NCBI GenBank assembly: GCA_039105265.1
Contig: JAPFFF010000005.1
Span: 1,736,001 to 1,800,000 of the forward strand
Direction of reading: 5' to 3'
From: Tritrichomonas musculus
Taxonomy: Eukaryota > Parabasalia > Tritrichomonadida > Tritrichomonadidae
DNA: 64,000 bases
This document shows positions 28,608 through 39,934 of the stretch, piece after piece; positions within the stretch are counted from its first letter, which is position 1, and every line of letters begins with the position of its first letter. The translations under genes were made by a program, and so were the position numbers. The notes below the pieces were generated by a model, which worked only from the letters and a program-made list of their open reading frames with translations, was not told the DNA's origin and searched no databases.

Positions 28608-31088
28608 ATGGATAAAACGCCATCAATCCGTAATAAGCAATCAACCAATCAAATAACACCACGAACGAATCAAACGCCAGGCAAATTTGTTTCCCCTTTT
28701 AAAAGTGGGAAAGCTCCAGTTTCGCGTATATTTGATAACCAATTTGAAGAATTGATTGATGAAGATGTAACACTTCTTAGACAAAAAGAAATGTCAATTT
28801 ATGATCTCAACGATCAAAACATAGCTCTTGCGCGTGTTGTTAGTAATAAATTAAGCGAGATTTCAATTTTAAAAAACCAAAATAGAATAGCAAGGATGGA
28901 ATATTTGACAGCCAAAAAAGCTTTAGATGATAGAAAATCGCAAGCTCTTTTACAGCAAGATGAGTATAATGATGCAATTTCTCGTTTAAATCAGATAAAT
29001 GAGACAAAGAAAGAAATTAATGATGAGATTCAAGCACTTCGACAAGCAATTGAAAATATGCAAAAAGAGCTTAAAGAGATGTATTTAAAAATGAAGCCAG
29101 AAGATCCTGAAATGAGGCAGCAATTTCAACTTTTAGATTTTGAAGTTAGTGATTTTAGAGCAACAGTTGAATTTAAGAGAAATAGAGTGCAAGGTTTAAA
29201 GGAACTTAATGCCAAATGCTTGAAAGATATCCAAGATTTAAATAATCAATATGCTCAATTAGAAGAAGAGCATCAAAATCTTAAAATGGAACGTGAAGTA
29301 TTGTATGCTCCATACGAAAAAGTTATTGATGTTTTATCAACAAAATATGATCCATTGGCAAACGAAGATTCATATATTGAAAAAACTGAAAGAGAAGCTG
29401 AGGAATGGTCACGTAAACTAAATCAATTCAAATTAACCGAAACATCTGATGATGTAAATCAAGCACAAGAACAATTAGAAATTCTTCAAAAAGAAAATGA
29501 AGAAAGGAAGCAAATTCTGATTCAAAGAAAAGAAGATTTAGTTCAAGCTAATTTAAAGTTTGTTGCAGCGTCAAAGGCAGCTTCATCTTCAACCACAAGA
29601 TATAAAACAACAATTGTCACAGCCAGAAATTCTAGAGTTAATCGTCAGCATAAACTTGCGATAGAAATAGTTAGGGATATTTTTGCAAAAATAAGTCAAA
29701 AAGAAAAAGATGTTGAACAAATTAATCAAAATGTAAAAGAAATGACAGAAGAGCACCGAAAATCACAAAAACCAATAATTGATGAGTGGAATAAAAAGAT
29801 GACCAGAGTTGAGGAGCTTACTGACGAGCTAAGCCAGATTGACCAAATTAAAATAGATATTGAGCGAGTAGAAACTGAAAGAGATGAGCTCAAGAAAGAA
29901 GAAAGTGAAATGCATTTTAAACTGGCTGGATCTAATCGCACTACATTAAATATTCAAAAGGATCAAGAAAGGATATCAGAAAAACAAAATATAAATAAAA
30001 CTATTCAAGAAGACATTGAAAAGAAAAAACAAGAATATGATGAATTGGAGAAAGAAATTGAAGAGAAAAAGAAGAAACTTGAAGAAGAAAAAATAGAAGT
30101 TGAAAAGATGCAAAATGATTGCATTGAAATAGAAAAAGAAAAAGAGGAATTGCACAAAAAAGTAGAAGATATTAAAATGCAATGCGATCAATATGTAGAA
30201 GAAAATAAAAAGATTCAAGATGAACTTGGAATAAAGAATGATGATAATAATGAAATAGTAAGCAATATAGAAACTGAAAATAAAGAAGTAATTGAGGTGC
30301 ATGGGCAAGCAGGAAATATCGAAGAAAACGGAAATCAAGAAACACAAGAAGATCAAGAAGTACAAGAAGATCCAGAAACACAAGAAGATCAAGAAGTACG
30401 AGAAGATCAAGAAATGCAAGAAAATCAAGAAACACAAGAAGATCAAGAAGTACGAGAAGATCAAGAAATGCAGGAAGATCCAGAAACACAAGAAGATCAA
30501 GAAAATCCAGAAACACAAGAAGTACAAGAAGATCCAGAAACGCAAGAAGATCAAGAAGTACGAGAAGATCAAGAAATGCAGGAAGATCCAGAAACACAAG
30601 AAGATCCAGAAACACAAGAAGATCAAGAAAATCCAGAAACACAAGAAGTACAAGAAGATCCAGAAACGCAAGAAGTACAAGAAGATCCAGAAACGCAAGA
30701 AGATCAAGAAACACAAGAAGATCAAGAAATGCAGGAAGATCCAGAAACACAAGAAGATCAAGAAAATCCAGAAACACAAGAAGTACAAGAAGATCCAGAA
30801 ACGCAAGAAGATCAAGAAACACAAGAAGATCAAGAAATGCAGGAAGATCCAGAAACACAAGAAGATCAAGAAAATCCAGAAACACAAGAAGTACAAGAAG
30901 ATCCAGAAACGCAAGAAGATCAAGAAACACAAGAAGATCCAGAAACACAAGAAGTACAAGAAGATCCAGAAACACAAGAAGATCAAGAAGATCCAGAAAC
31001 ACAAGAAGTACAAGAAAATCCAGAAACACAAGAAGATCAAGAAAATCCAGAAACCCAAGAAGACCCAGAAAATAATGATAACGAATAA
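28608..31088 (+). CDS. Coiled-coil protein with long EDPETQ-repeat tail
   Basis: 826 residues. Residues 1-45 are basic and Thr/Pro-rich (TPRTNQTPGKFVSPFKSG). Residues about 50-545 are mostly coiled coil with charged heptads. From about residue 575 to the end the protein is a low-complexity acidic tail of hexads such as EDPETQ, EDQEMQ and EDQEVR, made by an 18-bp repeat. The coiled coil could form a cytoskeletal rod; the tail is likely disordered and strongly negative. I do not recognise the family. The tail is free of stop codons in other frames on both strands, which creates long meaningless open frames there. Copies are nearly identical in places, so the tail length probably varies between strains. 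Confidence 0.75.
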   Translation: MDKTPSIRNKQSTNQITPRTNQTPGKFVSPFKSGKAPVSRIFDNQFEELIDEDVTLLRQKEMSIYDLNDQNIALARVVSNKLSEISILKNQNRIARMEYLTAKKALDDRKSQALLQQDEYNDAISRLNQINETKKEINDEIQALRQAIENMQKELKEMYLKMKPEDPEMRQQFQLLDFEVSDFRATVEFKRNRVQGLKELNAKCLKDIQDLNNQYAQLEEEHQNLKMEREVLYAPYEKVIDVLSTKYDPLANEDSYIEKTEREAEEWSRKLNQFKLTETSDDVNQAQEQLEILQKENEERKQILIQRKEDLVQANLKFVAASKAASSSTTRYKTTIVTARNSRVNRQHKLAIEIVRDIFAKISQKEKDVEQINQNVKEMTEEHRKSQKPIIDEWNKKMTRVEELTDELSQIDQIKIDIERVETERDELKKEESEMHFKLAGSNRTTLNIQKDQERISEKQNINKTIQEDIEKKKQEYDELEKEIEEKKKKLEEEKIEVEKMQNDCIEIEKEKEELHKKVEDIKMQCDQYVEENKKIQDELGIKNDDNNEIVSNIETENKEVIEVHGQAGNIEENGNQETQEDQEVQEDPETQEDQEVREDQEMQENQETQEDQEVREDQEMQEDPETQEDQENPETQEVQEDPETQEDQEVREDQEMQEDPETQEDPETQEDQENPETQEVQEDPETQEVQEDPETQEDQETQEDQEMQEDPETQEDQENPETQEVQEDPETQEDQETQEDQEMQEDPETQEDQENPETQEVQEDPETQEDQETQEDPETQEVQEDPETQEDQEDPETQEVQENPETQEDQENPETQEDPENNDNE
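30338..31072. repeat. 18-bp coding tandem repeat with higher-order copies
   Basis: Units such as gaagatccagaaacacaa recur every 18 bases, about 40 times. A larger block of several units (EDQEMQ-EDPETQ-EDQENPETQEV) is itself repeated about four times between about 30,450 and 30,900, showing duplication of multi-unit segments. Confidence 0.9.
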
Positions 31089-31355
31089 ATATAATTGCAA
31101 AAAAAAAAAAAAAAAAAAAAAAGAGAAAGAAGAAAAATATTTTTAGTTTTAGCCTTTTGCCATCCACATCTAGAATTATTTGTTTTAAATGTTAATAATT
31201 GCAAAATCGTTTTTGTAAAAATTTAATTCAAAAGTATTTGATTTTTTTTCTTTTCTGTAGTTTACAAAATATACCGTTTATTTTTGATAAATCATTTAAG
31301 CAAATCAAAATTTCATAAGAATCGCAGGCAACTTTAAGGTAAAATTAAATTTCAT

Positions 31356-32282
31356 TTATATTCCCGCTTTATGAATATAATCTGTAGCTTTTGTTATAGC
31401 AACTGACAATCGATCTGGAGAATCTTTTGCATAAAATGCAAAAATTCCGCCAAGATTTTTTTCAACGACACTACTTGCAATATTTAGCAAAGCTTGCGCA
31501 GCTTTTAATAGCGATGTTTGACATGAACAATTAATTAAGGCCATCAATTTCGATATTGGGCAAAATTTATCGCATGCTGCAGATCCGATTATAATTGCGG
31601 CAGCAGACACAAAGTGCGCTGGTAATTCTTCGAAATCATTAACCGTTACTGAAACATCGAGAAAAAAATTGCACATTTCTTCGCAATCTATAAGATCGGT
31701 ATCAATTAGCAATGCACGAATAAAGGTTTGTGGTGTTGGATATTCGATGCGGCCATTTAATGCGCTAATTATATTCATTTCGGTTGATATAAAATCTTCC
31801 TGCTTAAATTGGTCACGGCAAACTGCAGTAAAAATAGTAAGCTCTCTGTTTTTTGTTTCATATAGCTTCGCAGTCATCCATAAGCAAGTGGCTGCGTAAA
31901 GTTGAATGTTTTGTTTTGTTAGAGTTGTACTTGCAAGCATGTGATCTAGAATTGCAACTGAATTGAAAAAAGCTTCGCGGCTGTAACGAACTCTATCAAT
32001 AACACGAAAAATCCAATCAACAACAGCAAGTCTGGTTTGAGATGTTATATCTTTTTGCATTTTAAGGAAGTCAGAAGATGGTATGATATATTTTGGTGCT
32101 TCTCGCATTGTCGTTAAGAGAGATGATGATTGCATATTTTGAAGAAGGAAAGAATTATTATTTGATATTAAATCATCATCTGACGAATCTTGATCCTCAT
32201 CTTCAGATTCAGGGTCAGAAAAGTTCATATCATCTTCTTCTTGATTACTTTGTCCTATTTTTGTTGACTGATTATTTTTCAT
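31356..32282 (-). CDS. A/B-type cyclin
   Basis: 308 residues. Residues 1-60 are acidic and Ser-rich. The first cyclin box (about 75-185) has the CDK-contact signature: RLAVVDWIFRVIDRVRYSREAFFNSVAILDHML, with the conserved Lys/Glu positions as KLYETKNRE, equivalent to KYEE. The second box follows (PTPQTFIRALLID, ELPAHFVSAAAIIIGSAA, CSCQTSLLKAAQALLNIA). The order and spacing fit mitotic A/B cyclins; there is no clear destruction box RxxL in the acidic tail. It should activate a CDK in the cell cycle. Subtype is not certain. Confidence 0.85.
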   Translation of the reverse strand: MKNNQSTKIGQSNQEEDDMNFSDPESEDEDQDSSDDDLISNNNSFLLQNMQSSSLLTTMREAPKYIIPSSDFLKMQKDITSQTRLAVVDWIFRVIDRVRYSREAFFNSVAILDHMLASTTLTKQNIQLYAATCLWMTAKLYETKNRELTIFTAVCRDQFKQEDFISTEMNIISALNGRIEYPTPQTFIRALLIDTDLIDCEEMCNFFLDVSVTVNDFEELPAHFVSAAAIIIGSAACDKFCPISKLMALINCSCQTSLLKAAQALLNIASSVVEKNLGGIFAFYAKDSPDRLSVAITKATDYIHKAGI

Positions 32283-34785
32283 TATCTTTTCTTCACTTAA
32301 TTCAGCTTGAATTCAATTCAATTATTGGTTTGAAAACTTTTTATTTGCTGAAATATCAAATATATGACCATGACGATATCTTTATTTCTAAATTGAGAGA
32401 ATATATTGAGATGAAATATTTGAATAAAATTATTTTATTCACATATTATTAACTTATGATTTTAAAATTAATATTTTAGTACTATGATCAAATTCAGATA
32501 AATATATCTTATTTTTTAAAAAAATATTTATGAAAAGGATTAAGGGGGTTTTATCAGTTTTTGTTTTTTGAATATCTTAACAAATACTCAATTTTTAAAA
32601 TTAAAAATTAAAATACATAATTATACAATGGCATAATAAATAAATAATCAAACTAAAGAATTCATGAAGAATTTTTAACCTTTCTATTCAAATTTCGATA
32701 TGGAATTGTTCAATAAATACAATATGGAATGAGAAATTAGTCAACTCATCATAAATAATTATAAAGAGAAATAATTTTAAATATTATTTTACTGATCAAG
32801 TAATGAAAAATTCTTTTCTCTTTTTTCAGCATGGTATATAGTTTTATTAAACATTATACAAATGCAATGGTTTTAACTTGCGTATAGATTGAAATAATAT
32901 TTTCATTACCCCAAAATATTTTGAGTTAAAAATATGGAAAAAAACTAGCAAATAATCTATTAACTTTGACAAAAAACTAAGACTTTATCGGAGCCTAATT
33001 TTATAAAATTTTTATTTTTCCATTTTGAATTAAAATGTAAATTTGGTTCCCTAGATCGCGAGATTGATTAGATTGAAATGCTATTTGCTAAAAAAAGATT
33101 TTTTGAAAACTTGTATTTAAAGAAAGGTAGGTCAACATAAAATATTCTATTCAATTTTAAAAAAAAATAATCTATGAATATCTTTATAAGAATTAGAGTA
33201 TATTTTTAAATATAATATTTATTATCTTTTAAATAAATAAAAATAGCATTTTGAATAATTTAAAAATTAAAAAAAGATTTTATTATAGTTTTATTGATGT
33301 TTTATTTTTTAATCATTCTTTTTCTCTAAATTCACAGATTAAAAATGGAAAATATTTTACTATTATCTTTATAAGGAAAACTATTACAAAATTTATTTTA
33401 TATTATTTCGATTCCAACGCTGGATATAAAAATATTTAAGGTTTTTTTAATTCATAAAATTGAATTGATATTCATCGTCTTCATATTGATAATTGGCTTG
33501 ATTTAAAAATTGAATTGATATTTCTTCTGTCAAAATTAATAAAATCGAAAAAAACCTTGAATTTACGTAGAAAATTTTTAAGTATTATTCCACCTAATAA
33601 CAAGCTATCACCTACATTCTATTCTGATTATATGACGATGAAATAATGCTAAATAAAAAATAAACTTATTATAAAATTATGTATTTTGAATTGAGCAATA
33701 AAGTCAGGTAAATTGAAAATCCGGGCAAGTCCGGTAAAATTAAATTGATAAAAAATCGAAACAGTCACGTAAATGATCATAATCTGCAGCCTTTTAAGTA
33801 ATAAATCAAAGAAATCTTTAATATTGAGCATATTTCCTGAAAATATAATAAAATATTTAGATATATATGATGAAATTGTTTTTCATTAATTTTTTTAACA
33901 AATTGATTATTATTTTCTACATATTTTATATAATATAATATTGCTTATTTATAAGATTTATATTTTGTTAATTCAGAGATAAGTGTAAATGTTTTTTTTT
34001 TATTCTATTCAATTTTTACCTATTCAATTTTTAGGAAATTAATGCGCTCCGAAATAAATATTTTAAATTTTTCTTTATATGATTAAAATTATTTTTTCGT
34101 TGTCGGTGGAAAATTAATGATTTTTTATATAGAATATATGTTATAAAAACCAAGCAGTAAAATCCACTAGAAATCATTTTTCATCTATATAGGTGAGTTG
34201 ACCTACCTTTATTTAAAGAGTTATAAACGCCTGAAAAGGAACTTTTTTGGTGGTGAGGTGGGAAAACGAAAAAAAAATAAAATAAAACTCAGAAATCCCC
34301 ACAATTTTTGATAGAACGATCTTTTTTTGAGAGGCATCATATCGCCATAAATGTATTGTATCTTAACAAAAAGTAAGATTTTGATATAACAATAAATAAT
34401 CAATTCAATTTAATAGAAAAAAATAATAAATCAAAAAGTTGAACAAAAAAATAAAAATTTCTAGAAATAATATTATTTTTGGTCTTTTATTTTGCTTTTA
34501 TTATAATTATATTTAATTAATAAAAAATAGAAGATGAAATTAAATACACGATTTCATTAAAATACTAGAGTATATGGAAAAAAAAAAATTAATGGACAAA
34601 AAAAATTAATGGTCAATTTATATTTGGTCGGATAAAAAAATAAATAAATTTTCTCAAAATATTAGAGCTTTTCTAATAATAATTAGTAATAAATGTTTTT
34701 CATATAATTTCTAATTTTATATCAAAATGAAAATGCATTTTCTCAGTTAGATGTGAAACAAATAATAAACTAAAAAAATATTGTA
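32283..34785. other. Long AT-rich intergenic region
   Basis: About 2.5 kb without a credible gene; only short chance frames occur. It contains a 14-bp inverted repeat pair (33123-33136 and 34197-34210) about 1.1 kb apart, which may mark an old non-autonomous element, and a short hairpin-forming ccgggcaagtccgg near 33721. Confidence 0.6.
33123..34210. repeat. Possible old inverted-repeat element
   Basis: AAAGGTAGGTCAAC at 33123-33136 is matched exactly by its reverse complement GTTGACCTACCTTT at 34197-34210. Flanking tttaaa is shared but the match then ends. In DNA this poor in GC, a 14-base match with seven GC bases at 1.1 kb is unlikely by chance, but I see no target-site duplication and no transposase. 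Confidence 0.35.
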
Positions 34786-36192
34786 AACTGAAGTCAAAAA
34801 CTCAGTAACACTTGCTAAACTTTTTAAAAGTATTTTTTTACAATTGAAAAGAAATTATTTTTTATTCTTATGAAAAAGGTGTGCTAAATGTTACTGAGAT
34901 TTTGGCCGCCTCAAAAAGTTTAAAAAAAATTTTTTTATTCAATTTTTGGTAAAATTATTTCAATTTCTTCAAATTTAATTCCATCTTCTTGTAACTCTTC
35001 TAATAAAGAATCAATTTCTTCTTGTGAAACATCATAGTCAATTTTCTTTCTAAGTTCATGCTGAATACATTTTCCTCTATTCTTTAAGCATAAAAAGCAT
35101 CTTCTTGTGAATGAGTTGCATAAATTATTAATAGTGTCAAGCTTAATTGCATTCCAAGCATATTTTATAGCATCGATCAATTCTGTTTCGTTTTGTGGAT
35201 TGAAAAAACCAATTGTTTTATCCATTAACGACCAAATCATTTCGATTGGATTAAGATCTGGCGAATTTGGTGGCCAGTTGATAATAAGATCACAAACGTT
35301 ACTTATCGAATCTATAGAATCTGGTGTTGTGTGTGTCCGTGCTCCATCCTGTTGAAATATAAAATTTCCAGTAAAAAAGGTTAATGCATCATTTAAATAA
35401 TTTTTTTCATTTAACATGTCTTGATATACCTTTGAATTTTCATATTCTGAAAAAATGAAAATTTCAGGTTTATAATTTGGCGCGATCATTCCCCAGACCA
35501 TAATTGATCCTTCATATTTATTCTTATATTAAATTGCTTTTTCATTATGCTGCCCTCTTTGTCTCCATAACCAATTTTTATCAGAACATAATGAAAAACG
35601 AGATTCGTCAGAAAATCCAATTACTGGGAAATTATCTCTCTGAAGCAAGTAACTATAACAAAAATTGATCCTTTTTTGAATCTGTTCTTCTGTAAGGCGA
35701 GGCTCTTTGACAGATGGGAGAAATTGGAAATGATTGTCATGTCTGATAGAGTTAATGGTTGATTTGCAGACACTTTTTACGTCAAAATCATTAGAAAGTT
35801 GAATTTGTTGACTTAAATCACGTCCAGATACGTATGGATTTGAAATTGTTTGCTGGATAACGAATGATTTGACTTCAGGAGTTTTTTTTGTTGGGCGTCC
35901 GATCTTAGCTTGATCCGGAGGCTCTCCTGAATCATTTAAACTTTTACGAACTGTTGAAATAATATTTGGACCGCATCCAATTGTTTGTTGAATAAAACGA
36001 CTTGAATAGCCATTTTCTATTAATGCTGCTATTTTCTCATTTGTTGTTAAGCTTGAATTGCATATTTGTATAACCAATTGTTGATCCATTGTATAAAATA
36101 ATTCTTTATATAAAATTTTATTTGTCACTTTTTTTGCTTTTTCAGAACTTTATATATTTTTCAATGGTGTTACTGAGTTTTTGGCCTCAGTT
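34786..36192 (-). mobile_element. Tc1/mariner-type DNA transposon, 1.4 kb
   Basis: Inverted termini match at 24 of 26 bases: 34786-34811 (AACTGAAGTCAAAAACTCAG, then TAACAC) and the complement of 36167-36192. Both ends are flanked by TA (34784-34785 and 36193-36194), the target-site duplication of this superfamily. The interior holds one transposase gene on the minus strand. An imperfect extra copy of the right terminus lies just inside the left end (34889-34912). One in-frame stop makes this copy non-autonomous, but the ends look good enough to be moved by a related transposase. Confidence 0.88.
34935..36089 (-). pseudogene. Tc1-like transposase (DD34E), one in-frame stop
   Basis: The start is the ATG at 36089 (MDQQLVIQ); an upstream GTG is less likely. 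The N-terminal half has a bipartite helix-turn-helix DNA-binding region with the linker IGRPTKK typical of Tc1-like transposases. The catalytic core follows: GFSDESRFSL (first Asp), FQQDGARTHTT (second Asp) and NWPPNSPDLNPIEMIWSLMD (Glu). There are 34 residues between the second Asp and the Glu, so the type is DD34E, unlike the DD34D mariner Tvmar1 of T. vaginalis. A TAA at 35529-35531 interrupts the frame between the first and second Asp; the frame continues past it unchanged. There are no other visible lesions, so the copy is young. Confidence 0.9.
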
Positions 36193-38875
36193 TAAAAAAA
36201 AAATAATTTAAGCATATTTTCTGAAATTTAATAATTATCTTTTGTATTATAAGTAATAATTATTAATGTAATATGATTTTAATTGTTTCTTATTATTATC
36301 AATTCCTAAAGCCTACTACAAACAGAAAAAAAATTACAAATAAACTGGGAGTCAAAAGTCGGACCACTTTCAACCTTATATTGGCCTTTTGAGCGGTTAT
36401 TTTATTTTTCGTCTTCTCAATTTAGAACACTTTTCCATTCAATTAATGGTCTGAGTTTTGATTCGTCTCAATTTTGCATTTTTCAATGCAAAAAAAATAA
36501 AAAAATTGAATAAAAAGATTTTTTTATTGAATGAAAAATAAAAAAGATGAAAAGAAATGTCTTCCATCATTTAATCCAAGTAAGAATTTGCTAAAAAGTG
36601 TTCCAAAATATCAGAGAAATTAAAATTTATATTTGCGCCTTTCCGATTGAATTAAAATTTTTTGAGAAATTTTCAAAATTATGTAATATTTTGGTGCAAA
36701 ATGGTTAAAAATAGAAAATATTGATAATTTTATGGAATAAATGAACAATTTGGAAATAGAAATCGTGATATTTAAAGAGAATTTCGCCAATATTTATTTT
36801 CTCCTAATTTTGAAAAAATGCGTTTTTTGAGATGTATCTTTTGTGTATTTTGAGATTTATTGCATTTTAGGCAATATATTATAATAATTTTTTTTTTTTC
36901 AATCATCTTGCGGTAGTTGCGGTATTTTGGAAAGAAAATTTATCATATAATCAAATATTGTTGGCTGTGTTGTTGTATTAGATCATCAAACTCTACAGCA
37001 GATGCATTTAGTTAAGCGACATTTTCAAACAAGAAGTTTTAATTATTCCAAATTCAAAATAAAACTCATTTATTCAATTTTTTTAAAATAAAAAACGAAT
37101 ACATACATATATATATCAATTATTAAAATAGGATTTAGGATTTAAAATTAATATAATTAATTATATAATATTTATTTATAGCTAATATATGCAAAAAGCT
37201 TTTTATATATAAGATATTCATTTTTTAGCATTCAATTAAATTCTTACAGAAACAAATTTATAAAATATATTATTTAAAATAATAAATAAATTAAATATTA
37301 TCTATTTTTATATTTATAAATATATCAATAAAATTAAATAATAATATAAACACTTTAATTATCTTATAAATTATAGGATATAATTATTTTGAAAAAAAAA
37401 GATTTGAGATAAAAAAAGTAAGAAAATAAATTATCAAACACAGCCAAAATAAAACAGAAAAAATTAATTTGAGATAAAAAGTTCAAAATTTTAAAAAATG
37501 AAAGGAAAAAAATATGTCAGAGAAATTTGAAAGGAAAAATGGTGGTCTGCCTTTTGGTTTTAAGTTTAATTTGTACATAATTTTCACTTCACTTTTGGGG
37601 TCATCCTAACATATCCTTAATAGATTCTTACCAATTTTGGGGAAAATAATATATATCATATATGCGTTGTAAATATCTAAGATAATGTTTTGAATCAAAT
37701 ATATTTGTTGAATTATGAATATCATATTCTTCTTAAATAAAATGCAAAAAACTCTATTAGACAAACAATTTCAAATGAACGTCATTTCTCATTAAAATAT
37801 ATATTATGTGTTTATTGATTTCTAATTGGTTTTGTCAATTTATTATGTTTGATGAATTGAAAAAATTAAAAATTAAAAATATTTTATATCTAGGTTTTCA
37901 CAAGAAAAAAATGATTACAAAAGAATATGATATGGAAAACGAATTTATATACAATCATATATTATGAATATATTGATAAATTGAAATAAGTTCATTGCAT
38001 TCTGAAAATAATTGGTATTTTTTGAAAAAAAATTGAATCATTTTCAATTCATTATATATGAAATATTTCAATTCATCAATTATAAATAATAAATGTATAA
38101 GATGCACTTAATTAATTTGCGGAAGTAATTTTTTTTAGCTTGAGGTTTAATGTGCATTATTATATTTTTTTACCAAAAAAAATTTTTTTCTCTTTTCTGT
38201 AAGAAAAAAATCATGTACCATAAAGTTACAAAACTGAAACTCTGGAATTCCATTGTGGACATCTTTAACATTATAATAACAGGGTAAAAACCGAAAAATG
38301 AAAATCAAATAATCATATTGATATTTTGTGAAAAAATAATATTTTTATTAATTTTTGATATATATGAAATAAAAATATCTATTTAATATCAAATACCCAA
38401 ATAATTTCAAATATTATTAAGAAATGACAGTTTTTTGTTAATTCTTTTTTTTATCAACTTTTTGATAAGTTCGATATGATATCATATATTAAAATATATC
38501 ATGTAATACTCCTTATATATTAAATTTTTCTATAAGGAAATAATATATTATGTGTTTGAAAATAAAATACCATTAAAAAATTCAAAATTAATCATTATTT
38601 AAAAAAATGTAGATTAATTATATTGAGAATTTACCTTCATAAAAATAAGCAAAAATACGATGATACTACATCAATTATAATGATAAATAAAACTGCAAAA
38701 TCTCAGATTTCTAAATCTTTTCTATTTATGTGAAATTGTGATTAATATTATTTTGTCTCATAATTTTTTTTTTTCCATATACTCTATGAGTTTTTTTCTT
38801 TATCTAAAAAAACGTTATATTTGTGAGATCATGGTCAAATTTAGTTTTTTACTTTACGTTAATTAAATTTATAAT
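36193..38875. other. Long AT-rich intergenic region
   Basis: About 2.7 kb with no credible gene or transposon ends on either strand. It is dominated by A/T runs and TATA-rich sequence. Two mildly GC-richer islets (about 36340-36480 and 36900-37015) show no reading frame. Confidence 0.6.
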
Positions 38876-39796
38876 ATGAATACTCGAGTTGACAAAATTT
38901 TACAGAAACTACAGCAAATTTCATATAATGGCCAATTTTACATGAGCAGCGTATCGAATGACGACTTGATTTGGCTTTGTACTGCAGCCACAAAAGTATT
39001 TCGTGAAGAGCAGACTGTTCTCAAACTCCAGCCTCCAATTACCATATGTGGTGATGTTCATGGACAATATCATGATCTCCTTCGAATTTTTGAACTTGGA
39101 GGAATGCCACCACAATCTAATTACCTCTTTCTAGGTGATTATGTGGGTCGTGGCTCAAACAGTATTGAAACTGTTTCTTATCTTTTTGCACTCAAAGTAA
39201 AATATCCAAAAAACATTTATCTTTTGCGTGGAAATCACGAAACAGAGGAAATCTCGCGTGATGATGGATTTTTTGAAGAATTTTATAATAGAAATATAAA
39301 TGATACGTGGTTCTCATTTACAGAAACTTTCCGTTATCTTCCGCTTGCTGCAATAGTTGGACATAGGATTTTTTGCGTTCATGGTGGTATTTCTCCTGAT
39401 TTAAAATCAGTTGAACAAATTGAAATAATGAAAAGGCCAATTGATGTTACAAGTTCTGGTATCGTTTGCGACCTTGTATGGTCTGATCCTGCTGAAGAAG
39501 GAAATGGCTGGCAAGAAAATGATAGAGGAACATCTGTTACTTATGGTCCAGATGTCGTTGAATCTTTTTTGCAACGTCATAAGTTCGATTTACTATGCAG
39601 AGCTCATCAAATGGCTAACGATGGCTTTGAATTTCCATTTAAAGGACGTCAATCATGTGTAACGGTTTTCACAGCTCCAAATTATTGTGGGGAATTTATG
39701 AATGCTGGTGCAATGATGAGAGTTGCTGAGGATCTTACGTGCACTTTTGATTATCTGGAGCCTGATGATGTTAACGAAGAAGAAGAAGAAGAGTGA
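38876..39796 (+). CDS. PP1-like Ser/Thr phosphatase with an altered active-site motif
   Basis: 306 residues. Overall sequence is PP1: GDVHGQYHDLLRIFELGG, LRGNHE, FCVHGGISPDL, CDLVWSDP, CRAHQM, FTAPNYCGEFMNAGAMM, and PP1-like endings. However the universal GDYVDRG reads GDYVGRG: Gly (codon 39146-39148, GGT) replaces the Asp that corresponds to D95 of human PP1, which pairs with the catalytic His of GNHE. The metal ligands D, H, D, N, H, H look kept. Reduced or absent catalysis is therefore possible. GNHETEEISRDDGFFEEFYNR also departs from [20 protein letters not shown]. The C terminus is acidic (NEEEEEE). It lies alone beside gene-poor DNA. Confidence 0.88.
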   Translation: MNTRVDKILQKLQQISYNGQFYMSSVSNDDLIWLCTAATKVFREEQTVLKLQPPITICGDVHGQYHDLLRIFELGGMPPQSNYLFLGDYVGRGSNSIETVSYLFALKVKYPKNIYLLRGNHETEEISRDDGFFEEFYNRNINDTWFSFTETFRYLPLAAIVGHRIFCVHGGISPDLKSVEQIEIMKRPIDVTSSGIVCDLVWSDPAEEGNGWQENDRGTSVTYGPDVVESFLQRHKFDLLCRAHQMANDGFEFPFKGRQSCVTVFTAPNYCGEFMNAGAMMRVAEDLTCTFDYLEPDDVNEEEEEE

Positions 39797-39934
39797 AAAA
39801 TATTTTATGTGTTTTATAATAATAATTTTTTTAAAAAAGAAAATATATTTTTTATTTCATATAAAATTTTTAATATATAATTTGTTTCCTTTTTAATAAT
39901 AAGCAAATAAAATATTTTATTGATGGAAATAATA

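Noticed and set aside
29976-31167. Long minus-strand frames (374 and 331 codons) opposite the EDPETQ tail, and a 284-codon plus-strand frame at 30292-31146
   Set aside because: They consist of Leu/Phe/Ile- or Lys-rich translations of the 18-bp repeat, which has no stop in those frames. The acidic frame continues a normal coiled-coil protein and is the real one.
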